A DNA stretch of 64,000 nucleotides from Vibrio rotiferianus CAIM 577 = LMG 21460 (GTDB lineage: Bacteria; Pseudomonadota; Gammaproteobacteria; Enterobacterales; Vibrionaceae), in the NCBI RefSeq assembly GCF_002741985.1, contig NZ_APHW01000104.1, positions 62,001 through 126,000 on the forward strand, read 5' to 3'. The notes beneath the pieces are model-generated. The model was given only the letters and a program-made list of their open reading frames with translations. It was not told where the DNA came from and made no database searches. Positions 35,267 through 44,396 of this stretch are shown piece after piece (the stretch's first letter is position 1; each line of letters begins with the position of its first letter). A program made the position numbers and the translations under genes.

Positions 35267-35722
35267 ATGGACAAATTTGATCATCAAATCATAGATCTAT
35301 TACGTCAAAATGCCCGTCTCTCAATTACGGAGATCGCGGAGCATGTGAGTTTGTCACGCTCGGCAGTCACGGTTCGAATAAAAAAGTTAGAAACCGATAA
35401 AGTTATCCTCGGTTATCACGCTGACATAGCGACATCGGAAGAATCGACGATTTGTGCGTATCTGGCGCTGAAATTTGATACATCTGCATCCAGCCACCAT
35501 TGTGATGCGTACGCGAATGAGTTGTATAAAATCGATGGGGTCAAGTGGTGTCATGCCATTAGCGGTGAAACGGATATGATGCTGTTTGTTGAAGTGCCCA
35601 ATATTGCCCGCCTTAATGAGATTCGAGATCATATTCAACGTTACCCAGAACTTCGTAATGTCATGACACATACTGTGCTGACTGAGTTTTTTAATACCAC
35701 AGGGAGCAAGTTCGTAAAATGA
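35267..35722 (+). CDS. Lrp/AsnC-family regulator
   Basis: A 151-residue feast/famine regulator. The N-terminal helix-turn-helix (IDLLRQNARLSITEIAEHVS, then LSRSAVTVRIKKLE) is followed by the RAM ligand-binding beta-alpha-beta domain containing HAISGETDMMLFVEV. It probably senses an amino acid and controls the divergent YjeH-like exporter through the twin palindromes upstream. Its stop overlaps the ATG of the NTF2-like gene (ATGA), so the three genes to the right may form one transcript. Confidence 0.9.
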   Translation: MDKFDHQIIDLLRQNARLSITEIAEHVSLSRSAVTVRIKKLETDKVILGYHADIATSEESTICAYLALKFDTSASSHHCDAYANELYKIDGVKWCHAISGETDMMLFVEVPNIARLNEIRDHIQRYPELRNVMTHTVLTEFFNTTGSKFVK

Positions 35723-36096
35723 CAGAGAAAGACATCGTCCTCAACTTCTGGAAAGCGATGGAGAGTAATGATTTCTTTGCGGCGGCGGAGTGCCTCACAC
35801 CAGACTGTGAAGTGATTTGGCCGTTAACCAAAGAAGTGATTCGAGGCAGAAAGAACTTTGCCGAGCTCAATTCTGCTTATCCCGCAGAAGGAGAGTGGAC
35901 CTTCACCATTGAACGTATTTTGGCGGATGGCGAGCAAGTAGTTACCGATGTGGTAGTGAGCGATGGTGTGCGCTCAGATAGAGCGATTACCTTCCACACT
36001 GTGCGTAAAGGGTTGATTTGCAAGCAAGTCGAATACTGGCCAGAAGAGTACGCTGCAGCTCAGTGGCGTTCAAAGTGGGTCGAGCGTGCTGAATAA
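35719..36096 (+). CDS. NTF2/SnoaL-like protein
   Basis: A 125-residue protein of the NTF2-like alpha-plus-beta barrel superfamily (SnoaL-type). The sequence runs FWKAMESNDFFAAAECLTPDCEVIWP with the pocket-forming helix-loop, then VIRGRKNFAELNSAYP and a sheet ending RKGLICKQVEYWPEEY. Members bind small hydrophobic ligands or act as isomerases/cyclases; no catalytic set can be assigned here. It overlaps the Lrp gene by four bases and the LysR gene by 11 bases. Confidence 0.78.
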   Translation: MTEKDIVLNFWKAMESNDFFAAAECLTPDCEVIWPLTKEVIRGRKNFAELNSAYPAEGEWTFTIERILADGEQVVTDVVVSDGVRSDRAITFHTVRKGLICKQVEYWPEEYAAAQWRSKWVERAE

Positions 36097-37000
36097 TATC
36101 AACCTAAATTTATTACGCTCTTTGCATGTTTTACTCGAAGAGTGCCATGTAAGTAGAACGGCTGAGCGTTTGCACATTACGCAGTCGGCTGTCAGTCGTC
36201 AGTTAGCTCAGTTACGTGAGCTATGTGGCGATCCTCTATTAGTGCGTCAAGGTAACCAGCTGATTCCAACACCCAGAGCATTAGTGTTGAAAGATAAGTT
36301 AGATGCGTTACTTGCGGAATTTGACCACCTTCTTGATGACAAACCTTTCGAACCTTCGGATTGGAAAGGAGAGTTAGTGTTAGCATCGAGTGATTATGTC
36401 GCCCAATACGTGCTGCCAGATATTGCTTCACACTTGAGTGGTTTCGCGCCTCAGTTAGACATGGCTTACCGACTATGGCAGCCGGACTTTCTTGATAAGC
36501 TCCATGAGAGTGGTATTCACATCGCCTCTTCAATGTACCCGGAAAAACCGCAAGGAGTATCGAGTGTGAAGATCGGTGAGGATTCGTCAGTCTGTTTGAT
36601 GAAAGCCTCTCATCCGTTAGCAAAGCAAGAGCATATCAGCGTTGAAGATTTAATTTCATATTCTCATATCAAAGTGACTGGTGGTGGTGATAAAGATTCC
36701 TACACTGATTTGGCGTTAAGAGAGTTAGGTCATACGCGCCACGTTACGTTCAAAGTGCCTTTCTTTTCTGCTGCCATCAATCGTTTGGTTTCAAGTGAAC
36801 ATTTAATGGTGGTTCCAGAGCATATTGCGGTTAACCTCGCGAAGCATTGGGATTTAGCCCATAAATCGCTGCCTCTCGAAACCCCTATTCATCAATATTG
36901 GTTAATGTGGCATCCGAAATACGATACGGATCCAGCGCATAAATGGGTTCGAGAAGAGATTCGTTCAGTGATGCAAATTTCAGAGTATTCCATTCGCTAA
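36086..37000 (+). CDS. LysR-family transcriptional regulator
   Basis: A 304-residue LysR-type regulator starting at GTG inside the end of the NTF2-like gene. The N-terminal winged helix reads LLRSLHVLLEECHVSRTAER, then LHITQSAVSRQLAQLRELCG and DPLLVRQGNQLIPTPRA. The C-terminal co-inducer-binding domain contains IHIASSMYPEKPQGV and MVVPEHIAVNLAKHW. It may control its own cluster or the LysE-type exporter that follows 108 bases downstream; neither is shown by sequence. Confidence 0.9.
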   Translation: MLNNINLNLLRSLHVLLEECHVSRTAERLHITQSAVSRQLAQLRELCGDPLLVRQGNQLIPTPRALVLKDKLDALLAEFDHLLDDKPFEPSDWKGELVLASSDYVAQYVLPDIASHLSGFAPQLDMAYRLWQPDFLDKLHESGIHIASSMYPEKPQGVSSVKIGEDSSVCLMKASHPLAKQEHISVEDLISYSHIKVTGGGDKDSYTDLALRELGHTRHVTFKVPFFSAAINRLVSSEHLMVVPEHIAVNLAKHWDLAHKSLPLETPIHQYWLMWHPKYDTDPAHKWVREEIRSVMQISEYSIR

Positions 37001-37108
37001 TAAGTGCATTGTTACGCTATGAGTTGGAATCATGGTTAGTATGAAAAACTTTGATTTCTACTTATACCTATTCCGTTGATAGATTAGCGTCAAAGAGGGG
37101 AAATTCTT

Positions 37109-37723
37109 ATGACACTAACAGTTTGGTTATCACTTTTTACCGTGTGTTTATTAGGGGCGATGTCACCAGGCCCAAGTTTAGCCATTGTTGCTAAACACTC
37201 GTTGGCGGGTGGTCGTGTTAATGGTTTCGCAACGGCTTGGGCGCACGCATTTGGTATTGGGATTTACGCGTTCATCACTTTAATTGGTTTGGCGGTAGTA
37301 CTTCAGCAGAGCCCATTGCTATTCAAGACCATTAGCCTTGCGGGTGCGGCTTACTTGGCGTATTTAGGCTTCAATGCATTGCGCTCAAAAGGTGGCGTAG
37401 CAGCAAAGTTGGAGTCTGGTGAAGAGACAACGGTCAGTCAATCTGCGCGAGAAGGCTTTTTGATTTCGATTTTAAGCCCGAAAATTGCGTTGTTCTTTAT
37501 CGCACTATTTAGCCAATTTGTGGCACTAGGAAATGATCTCAGTAATCAAATGATCATCGTGGCGACGCCATTTGTTGTCGATGGTTTGTGGTACACCTTT
37601 ATCACGTTGGTATTGTCCAACTCACGTGTCGTTGATCGTATTCGTTCAAAAGCGGTGCTGATTGACCGCCTGTCTGGCATCGTTTTAATGCTATTGGCTG
37701 TGCGTGTGGTAGTGACGATTTAA
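37109..37723 (+). CDS. LysE/RhtB-family amino-acid exporter
   Basis: A 204-residue inner-membrane exporter with about six membrane segments. The family signature GAMSPGPSLAIVAKHSLAGG lies in the first helix region, with AYLAYLGFNALRS and ILSPKIALFFIALFSQFV further on. It exports homoserine/threonine-type or other amino acids. Together with the YjeH-like exporter and the Lrp and LysR regulators it makes an amino-acid export neighbourhood. GAGGGG precedes the ATG by about nine bases. A strong terminator follows. Confidence 0.88.
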   Translation: MTLTVWLSLFTVCLLGAMSPGPSLAIVAKHSLAGGRVNGFATAWAHAFGIGIYAFITLIGLAVVLQQSPLLFKTISLAGAAYLAYLGFNALRSKGGVAAKLESGEETTVSQSAREGFLISILSPKIALFFIALFSQFVALGNDLSNQMIIVATPFVVDGLWYTFITLVLSNSRVVDRIRSKAVLIDRLSGIVLMLLAVRVVVTI

Positions 37724-37747
37724 TCAAGCTGAGAGCACTACAACCAG

Positions 37748-37776
37748 AAAAGGCTACCGAGATGGTAGCCTTTTTT
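37748..37776 (+). terminator. Intrinsic terminator
   Basis: Stem AAAGGCTACC / GGTAGCCTTT with a short loop and six or more T, after the LysE-type gene. Confidence 0.88.
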
Positions 37777-37876
37777 GTATATAGCAAAAAAACATCCTAG
37801 CTCTAAACTAGATAGGATGTCAGCAAGGAAGGTTACTCAGGAACATAGGGGGGGGAGTGTGAAACCTTCAGAAGCG

Positions 37877-38098
37877 TTAACGACGAACTTCTTCAAACTC
37901 GCCTTCAATTGCGTCGGACTTACCCGTATTGAATTCATACTCTTCATGCATTTCTTGTTGCATTTGCTTCACGCGTTTTTCAATACGTTTACCAGTAATC
38001 AGTGCTGCGATGGTCAATGGAATCGCCATGATTAGGCTAAATACCAAAGTAAAAAAGCCAGTAATCAGTGCTAGTGCAGTAACGATAATTCGATTCAT
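37877..38098 (-). CDS. Small membrane protein
   Basis: A 73-residue protein. A hydrophobic N-terminal half (MNRIIVTALALITGFFTLVF...) gives one long or two short membrane helices, and an acidic/basic cytoplasmic tail follows (KRIEKRVKQMQQEMHEEYEF, then EGEFEEVRR). The ATG at 38098 is preferred because AGAGG lies eight bases upstream; the ATG two codons earlier would be too close. Such short single-gene membrane proteins are common next to stress genes; no family is recognised. Confidence 0.65.
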   Translation of the reverse strand: MNRIIVTALALITGFFTLVFSLIMAIPLTIAALITGKRIEKRVKQMQQEMHEEYEFNTGKSDAIEGEFEEVRR

Positions 38099-38163
38099 AA
38101 TCATGACCTCTCTTTCAATCTATGGGTTCATATTAATAATCTGAACATGAACGAAACATGAAC

Positions 38164-38427
38164 ATACCCAAATAACCTCAAAATTCTAGTTTCAGCAAGA
38201 TTGTCTTGGTTCGTAGACGCGGCGACGATTTGAAGTTCTAGTGATTCTAAATCGAGAATCGTCAACAAAGTATTCGAGCCAAGACAACTTGCCCTAGGGA
38301 GCGTGTTACTAACGCCATTTCTTTGATAAATCCCTCGGCAATAGTGAACTATTACGCAAGCGATTTATCTTTGAACTAGCGTTAGTAACGACGCTCTGAA
38401 TTCTGAATATTGAGGTCATTTGGGTAT
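38164..38427. repeat. Nested palindromic repeat element
   Basis: About 264 bases bounded by inverted termini ATACCCAAATAACCTCAA and TTGAGGTCATTTGGGTAT (one mismatch). Inside are two more long dyads: AAGATTGTCTTGGTTCG near 38200 with its partner CGAGCCAAGACAACTT near 38275, and GAGCGTGTTACTAACGCC near 38298 with GCGTTAGTAACGACGCTC near 38380. TA dinucleotides sit at both outer ends. No reading frame is present. It looks like a non-autonomous mobile or highly structured repeat; similar ATACCCAA termini occur in the unit at 51575. Confidence 0.7.
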
Positions 38428-38480
38428 CTAACGTTCAATTTCGCATCGATTTGTCTGAGGAATGTCAAACCGCCCAAAAA

Positions 38481-38509
38481 AGAAAAAACGCCTGAGGGTC
38501 ATCAGGCGT
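38481..38509 (-). terminator. Intrinsic terminator of the GAPDH gene
   Basis: Stem ACGCCTGA / TCAGGCGT with loop GGGTCA. On the minus strand it is followed by TTTTTTCTTTTTT, downstream of the leftward gap gene. Confidence 0.85.
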
Positions 38510-38601
38510 ATAAACGGGGGATAATAGTTATTATTGTTTGACTACAAATGAGGTGATAGATCGCTACACATTGTGGTTAACGTTGTGGAGCAAAGTTGAC
38601 C

Positions 38602-40035
38602 TTATTGAGGGAAAGTCTGGTAACGAACACCCATCATTTGTTCCATACAGTGCACGACTTGGCAGCTGTAACCGAATTCGTTGTCGTACCATATGTACAG
38701 TACGCAACGCTTGTCTTGTGCGATAGTTGCTTGACCGTCAACTACGCCAGCATGACGAGAACCTACCAAATCACTAGACACAACTTCCGTTGAGTCTGTG
38801 TAGTCGATTTGAGCGGATAGCTCTGAATTGAGCGCCATGCCTCGTAAGTACTCATTCAATGAATCACGATCGACATCTTCACCGAGGTTTAGGTTTGCAA
38901 CTGCCATTGAAACGTTAGGTGTTGGGACACGAATAGCATTACCCGTTAGCTTACCAGCTAGCTCTGGTAGGGCTTTTGCTACTGCTTTCGCGGCACCTGT
39001 TGAGGTCAGAACCATGTTTAGAGATGCACTACGACCACGACGATCTCCAGAGTGGAAGTTGTCAATTAGGTTTTGGTCGTTAGTGTAAGAGTGAACCGTT
39101 TCAATGTGACCAGAAAGCACGCCGTACTTATCGTTTAGCGCTTTAAGCACAGGTGTGATTGCGTTGGTCGTACAGCTTGCTGCTGAGATGATAGTGTCAT
39201 CTTGCTTAATTACGGACTCGTTTACACCAAATACCACGTTCTTGATGTCACCTTTTCCTGGGGCGGTAAGCAGTACTTTCTCAGCACCTGTACATGCTAG
39301 GTGCTGGCTTAGGCCTTCTGCATCACGCCAAACACCAGTGTTATCAACCACAAGTGCATTGTGAATGCCGTAAGTTGAATAGTCGACATCGCTTGGTTGG
39401 TTAGCGTAAATAATTTGGATGTAGTTGCCGTTTACAATCAGAGCCTTACGCTCTTCATCTACCACAATGCTACCGTTGAATTGACCATGAACAGAATCAC
39501 GTCTTAGTAAGCTAGCACGTTTTTCCAAATCGCCTTTTTTACCACCTCGAACAACGATTGCACGTAAGCGCAGCGGGTAGCCAGGGCCACTTTTCTCGAT
39601 TAAAAGACGGGTTAGTAGACGACCAATTCGCCCAAAACCGTAAAGCACGACGTCACGGGCCTCGAGGGATGAATCTGCATCACGTGCGCCGTTTAGCGCC
39701 GTTTGAAGAAAATCTTCAAGTGCGGACGCATCATCATGATCTCGCCAGTACATATTTGCTAATTGACCTACATCCACACGACAAGACGAAATGCTCATTT
39801 CGCAAAGCGTTTGGATAATCGGCATGGTTTGTTCTAGAGAGAGGGGAGAACCAGTGTAACGGCGGGCAATTCGGTGAGTTTTGAGAATGTCGATGGTGCT
39901 TGCATTGATCAGTGTTTTACCGAAGAGGACGACTTCAATGCCTTTTTGACGATATAGCTTACCGATAAGAGGGGAAATAGATTCGGCAATCGTTTGGCTT
40001 GTTTGCCAGTCTTGGAGATATTTCTCTGGACTCAT
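38602..40035 (-). CDS. gap: Long-form glyceraldehyde-3-phosphate dehydrogenase
   Basis: A 477-residue GAPDH with about 130 extra residues at the N-terminus compared with GapA. The NAD-binding start is VVLYGFGRIGRLLTRLL (about residue 130), the catalytic cysteine lies in SAASCTTNAITPV, and the downstream motifs SLNMVLTSTGAAKA and WYDNEFGYS are intact, so the enzyme should be active. It oxidises glyceraldehyde 3-phosphate in glycolysis or runs the reverse reaction in gluconeogenesis. Long GAPDHs of this kind are found in marine gammaproteobacteria alongside GapA. The N-terminal extension (helical, EVVLFGKTLINASTIDIL) has unknown function and may regulate activity. Confidence 0.9.
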   Translation of the reverse strand: MSPEKYLQDWQTSQTIAESISPLIGKLYRQKGIEVVLFGKTLINASTIDILKTHRIARRYTGSPLSLEQTMPIIQTLCEMSISSCRVDVGQLANMYWRDHDDASALEDFLQTALNGARDADSSLEARDVVLYGFGRIGRLLTRLLIEKSGPGYPLRLRAIVVRGGKKGDLEKRASLLRRDSVHGQFNGSIVVDEERKALIVNGNYIQIIYANQPSDVDYSTYGIHNALVVDNTGVWRDAEGLSQHLACTGAEKVLLTAPGKGDIKNVVFGVNESVIKQDDTIISAASCTTNAITPVLKALNDKYGVLSGHIETVHSYTNDQNLIDNFHSGDRRGRSASLNMVLTSTGAAKAVAKALPELAGKLTGNAIRVPTPNVSMAVANLNLGEDVDRDSLNEYLRGMALNSELSAQIDYTDSTEVVSSDLVGSRHAGVVDGQATIAQDKRCVLYIWYDNEFGYSCQVVHCMEQMMGVRYQTFPQ

Positions 40036-40642
40036 TGTTGTTTCGGACCTTTCACGTTTTGGGGCTGACTTTACTCTCTTCTGTTACCTCACCGGTAAAG
40101 TGTGAGAGTTTGTTATGTAATGTGGTTGTAATAATTTTGTGTGCGAATTGTACGGTGTGACTTCTTATTCTGCTAGGAAAAATAATATGAGATAAATCAC
40201 CGCATTCTTAGGTATTTACTGTTGAATGTAGGGTGATTTGTATAGCAATTAGTGATATTGACTTTAGTAAAGTTAGATACTTAATTCGTGATGATAACGA
40301 TCTAAGTCTTATTTATTCTGATGGATGCAATTTCCAGTTTCAGTAAAAAGGAGATGCGAATCTGTTTGTAAACAAAAATAGTAATCATAAGTCGGGCTTA
40401 ACAAAGAAATTCCTAGAGAGTCTTAAGTACAAGTCGCTCAGGGCATCAAGTAGGAAAATAGGTTTTCAAAAATTTGTGTTAAGTCACACAAATCTGCACC
40501 ACACCAGATTTCTTGAGAGAGAGTGGGCTTTTAGGTGTTTCAAAACAAAGAATTTACTCTAGATTGACCCGACCAAAACGACGACAGTATGAAACTGGAC
40601 TAGTATTTTAGAACGTCAGTTTTTTTCGGTTCGCAAAGCCAA
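40036..40642. other. Intergenic region between gap and the hybrid kinase
   Basis: About 600 bases between divergent genes. No reading frame of coding quality and no terminator-like hairpin stands out. It should hold the promoters of both genes; none could be assigned by eye. Confidence 0.4.
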
Positions 40643-43281
40643 ATGATAACGAAATTATCAATAAAGAGTCGTTTAGCTTTACTAACAATGATGCCTATCG
40701 TGGTTATCACATGGTTCGCATTGCTCCAGTTTTCACATACGACACAGCAGGTGGAAAGACTGAACCTAACAGTCAACAATATTCATACGTTAAAGACTAT
40801 CTCGGATGCAGCCAACTTTGTATATCGCTCTGTGCGAGAGCGACAACATCAAAAAACAGATGTGCTTTCTGTTGAGTTGGAGCTACATCAGCAAGAAGTT
40901 CAGCAGTTTTATAACCAGTTTGCTCGTAACCCAAATACACGTGATTTTGCTTTAGAGTGGAAAGAAGAAGCGCTCCATGTGTTTTCATCTCCACTGGATG
41001 AAGTTGTTGAATCGGGTGATATTGCCTATCAAATGATGGCATTAATGCTCAAGTCGGTGAATCGGGAATACCACCAATTAGAAAGCGATGATTCTCAATG
41101 GACTCAAGACATCATAGCCCATTTGGCTGAGCTGTCTTTCTGGACGCAAAAAGAAGCATGGCTAACCTATACCCTTGCAATCAGCGGTTACACACAACCG
41201 AACAGGGACACTCTTATCAAGGTGGTCGATAAACAGCAAGAAAGCCTAGATAGCTTTTTGCTTTTAGGGGCGGATAGCCAGCAAGTTTTCAAGTTACTCG
41301 ATTTTTTCCAATCAACTCGCTACCGACAGAATGTACAGAGTCGTTCTCAGTTGATTGATGGTAAAATGTCTCAAGTCGAACTTCAGTTCTATCTTGTGGA
41401 TTTAGATTACCGGCTGCAACGGCTACTTCTGTTGATCAAAGGTTTTTCCATTCAAGCGGAAGAGCGTTTGATGTCTGCAGTAGAGTATGAAAAAAGAGAG
41501 CTTGTTATCATCAATGTTACTGTCTTGCTGGTGGTGACCTTACTATGCTTTTTGGGAGGAACAACTTGGTTTCGCGTCCATTCAAAGCTGGGGGCAATAC
41601 TTCATGCTCTTCGTGGGAGGGGTGAAAGAGGCAGCAGTGCAACAATCACGGCAGACGGTAATGATGAGTTTACGGAGTTTGCACGGCAGTTGAATAACAT
41701 CATTGAAGAGCAAAGTTTGAAAACAGATGAGCTGGTTAAAACTCGCGAGTCAGCTATTGCAGCGAATCGAGCAAAATCTGTTTTTCTTGCCAATATGTCC
41801 CATGAAATCAGAACCCCACTTAATGGCATTATTGGGATGACAGAGATCCTTTCGCACAGTGAGTTAGACAGTCACCAGCAAGAGATCCTAGAAAACATTG
41901 ATACTTCATCGCATTCATTACTGATTCTGCTCAATGATATTTTAGATCTCTCAAAAATTGAATCCGGTAACCTCAACCTTTCACTGACAGAAGCTGATAT
42001 TCGAGAGGTTATTTATCAGTCATTGATTCTGTTCCATTCAAAAGCGACCAGCAAGAATATTGAGCTTCACGTTAACCTTGATGAAAGTATCCCAGCTTTG
42101 GTGAAAGCAGACGATCATCGAATCAAACAAATCATTACCAATTTACTTAGTAATGCGATCAAGTTTACGGACGATGGGTATATATCTGTAGATGTTGGAT
42201 ATCAGCGAAAGAGTGCTGGTAAAGGGGAGTTACATTTTAAAGTCACTGATACTGGCATCGGTATTGATGAAAGTCAGTTGAGCAACATATTTAAACCTTT
42301 CACCCAAGAAGATGACAGTATTACTCGTCAATTCGGAGGGACTGGATTGGGTCTAGCCATATGTCGTCAGCTTGTCTCAATGATGGGGGGGGAGAGCTTA
42401 AAGCTCAATCTAGTAAAGGGTATGGCAGTAGTTTTGAATTTTCTGTTGAGGTTGAAATAGTAAGCCGCCAGCTCTGGCGCTCACAAGTCGTAAAGCGTGG
42501 TCTGCTCATTTCTGACAATTATCGCTACTCGCCTCAGCTTGAACGAGAATGTCGATTAGCAGGCATTGAACTAAAGGGCGTTGATGATGCAAAAGATGCT
42601 TGCGACTTAAAGGATGATTTCGACGTCGTATTTTATTGCTACAGCCTACACCAAAACATCAATAAAGATCTTGAACGGTTGGAGGCACGTTTTCCACTCG
42701 AAAAGGTTGTTGTTTGTCAGCATCATTTGTTTTCCACACATATCAGTTTAGATCGAGTACATGCCTTGCTAACTCAACCGTTTTTAGGAAAGCGTTTCCA
42801 GGCAGCAATCTCTGAGTTGGCGGAAATCCAACTGAGAAAATCTCAATCTCTTGCAGAAATAGCGGTAAACGCACAACCTTTGGATCAGTATGTCGCTGGT
42901 AAACATAAACGAATTCTCATCGCTGAAGATAACTTAATGAATCAGAAAATCGCGAGCTTTTTCCTAGAAAAGGCGGGATATGACTATCTTATCACGAGTA
43001 ATGGCAAAGAAGCGTTGGATGCGATCACTCAAGGTGGAGAATTTGATGCAATATTGATGGACTGCATGATGCCTGTGATGGATGGCTTGACCGCAACGGA
43101 AGAGATTCGCCGTTGGGAAGATAAAACGAAAAAACACAAAACCACAATCATTGCGCTTACTGCGAGTGTCTTGGAAGAGGACATACAAAAGTGTTTTTCA
43201 GCTGGAATGGACGCTTACCTACCAAAACCTTATAAATCGCATCAGTTATTTGAGTTGTTTAAAGAGCTAAAGCTTGCTTAA
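40643..43281 (+). pseudogene. NIT-type hybrid sensor kinase, frameshifted at a G8 tract
   Basis: Reading from the ATG at 40643 gives a membrane segment (about 12-30), a long helical periplasmic domain of the nitrate/nitrite-sensor (NIT) type (about 35-270), a second membrane helix (about 283-303), HAMP, His387 in [15 protein letters not shown], and an ATPase with LLSNAIKFT, DTGIGI and GGTGLGLAI. The frame is lost at eight consecutive G (42385-42392) and stops at 42460. In another frame the end of the ATPase (ELKAQSSKGYGSSFEFSVEV), a degenerate receiver-like stretch and a true receiver (ILIAEDNLMNQ, ILMDCMMPVMDG, YLPKPYK) continue to 43281. One more G or two fewer restores about 879 residues. 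Confidence 0.82.
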
Positions 43282-43339
43282 ATCGCCCCTAAAAGCCGGA
43301 CTCTCTACGGCTTTAGAACGATAAAGAAAAGGAAGTAAC

Positions 43340-44332
43340 ATGTTCAAACTTGCTGTGATTGGGACAAACTGGATCTCTCAACAATTTGTTGAAGCGGCGA
43401 TTCAGACTAAAGAATTTTGTCTACAAGCGGTTTATTCACGTGATGTCGTGAAAGCGCGCGAATTTGGCTCACCTTACAATGCGGTATCTTACTACGATAG
43501 CCTTGATGATTTAGGGGCAGACTCAGACGTTGATGCAGTGTATATCGCAAGCCCTAACTCGCTGCATGCGCCACAGGCTATTAAAATGCTCGAATATGGC
43601 AAGCACGTTATCTGTGAAAAACCGATGGCGTCAAATGTTCTTCTGGCTCAAGCCATGTTTAAAGCAGCGGAAGAGAATAATGTCGTGTTGTTTGAGGCTT
43701 TCATGTCGCCCTACACGCCAAACTTCCAAGTGTTGAAAGAGAGCCTATTGACGATTGCTCCTCTTCGCCATGCAACGATTAGCTACTGCCAGTACTCTTC
43801 TCGTTATCAGAAATACCTGAACGGTGAGAACCCAAATACCTTCAATCCAGAGTTTTCCAATGGCTCTATCATGGACATTGGCTACTACTGTGTGGGTTCT
43901 GCTGTTGAGCTGTTTGGTGAACCTAACAGCGTACAAGCAAGTGCTCATCTTTTGCCTTCTGGTGTTGATGGTTGTGGCAGCGTGACTCTGGCTTACGATG
44001 GCTTCAACGTGAATTTATTGCATTCGAAGGTGAGCGATTCACTCATCCCAAGTGAATTTCAAGGTGAGCAGGGCAGCGTGCTGGTGGACATGATCGCTAC
44101 AGGGCGTGGTGTTGAACGTATTTTGCGAGGGCAGGACAAAGAAGTGCTGACGTTACCTCAAGAAGAGAACCATATGTTCTATGAAGCGCAGGCGTTTGCG
44201 AAACAACTTAAAATGGGTGTGATTGATCAGCAAATGAAGCAGCGCTCATTGTCCGTCGCAAAAGTGTTGACCGAAGTAAGAAGACAAACTGGCGTGGTTT
44301 TCCCTGCTGACGAGATGTCTTTATCTCGCTAA
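43340..44332 (+). CDS. Gfo/Idh/MocA-family oxidoreductase
   Basis: A 330-residue NAD(P)-dependent dehydrogenase. The Rossmann domain begins FKLAVIGTNWISQQFVEAA, the cofactor-loop signature is YIASPNSLHAPQAIKMLEYG, and the catalytic Lys is in HVICEKPMASN. The C-terminal substrate domain has NGSIMDIGYYCVG with the family's conserved Asp and Tyr. The substrate is probably a sugar or inositol-like polyol. The gene stands alone with its own terminator, downstream of the broken hybrid kinase. AAGGAAG precedes the ATG. Confidence 0.88.
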   Translation: MFKLAVIGTNWISQQFVEAAIQTKEFCLQAVYSRDVVKAREFGSPYNAVSYYDSLDDLGADSDVDAVYIASPNSLHAPQAIKMLEYGKHVICEKPMASNVLLAQAMFKAAEENNVVLFEAFMSPYTPNFQVLKESLLTIAPLRHATISYCQYSSRYQKYLNGENPNTFNPEFSNGSIMDIGYYCVGSAVELFGEPNSVQASAHLLPSGVDGCGSVTLAYDGFNVNLLHSKVSDSLIPSEFQGEQGSVLVDMIATGRGVERILRGQDKEVLTLPQEENHMFYEAQAFAKQLKMGVIDQQMKQRSLSVAKVLTEVRRQTGVVFPADEMSLSR

Positions 44333-44356
44333 CTTGATCTCTAAACTTTACAAACG

Positions 44357-44383
44357 ACAAAGCCCTCACAACGAGGGCTTTGT
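44357..44383. terminator. Bidirectional intrinsic terminator
   Basis: Stem ACAAAGCCCTC / GAGGGCTTTGT between the converging oxidoreductase and MATE genes. Confidence 0.8.
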
Positions 44384-44396
44384 TATATGTGTTTTT

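Noticed and set aside
37849-37858. Second run of eight G near the LysE-type gene
   Set aside because: It is outside any gene, so it cannot switch a reading frame; noted only as a possible sequencing-quality marker.
40643-42460. Hybrid kinase considered as LuxN or CqsS
   Set aside because: It has a periplasmic NIT-type helical sensor between two membrane helices, not the multi-helix membrane sensor of LuxN or CqsS, and no synthase gene nearby.
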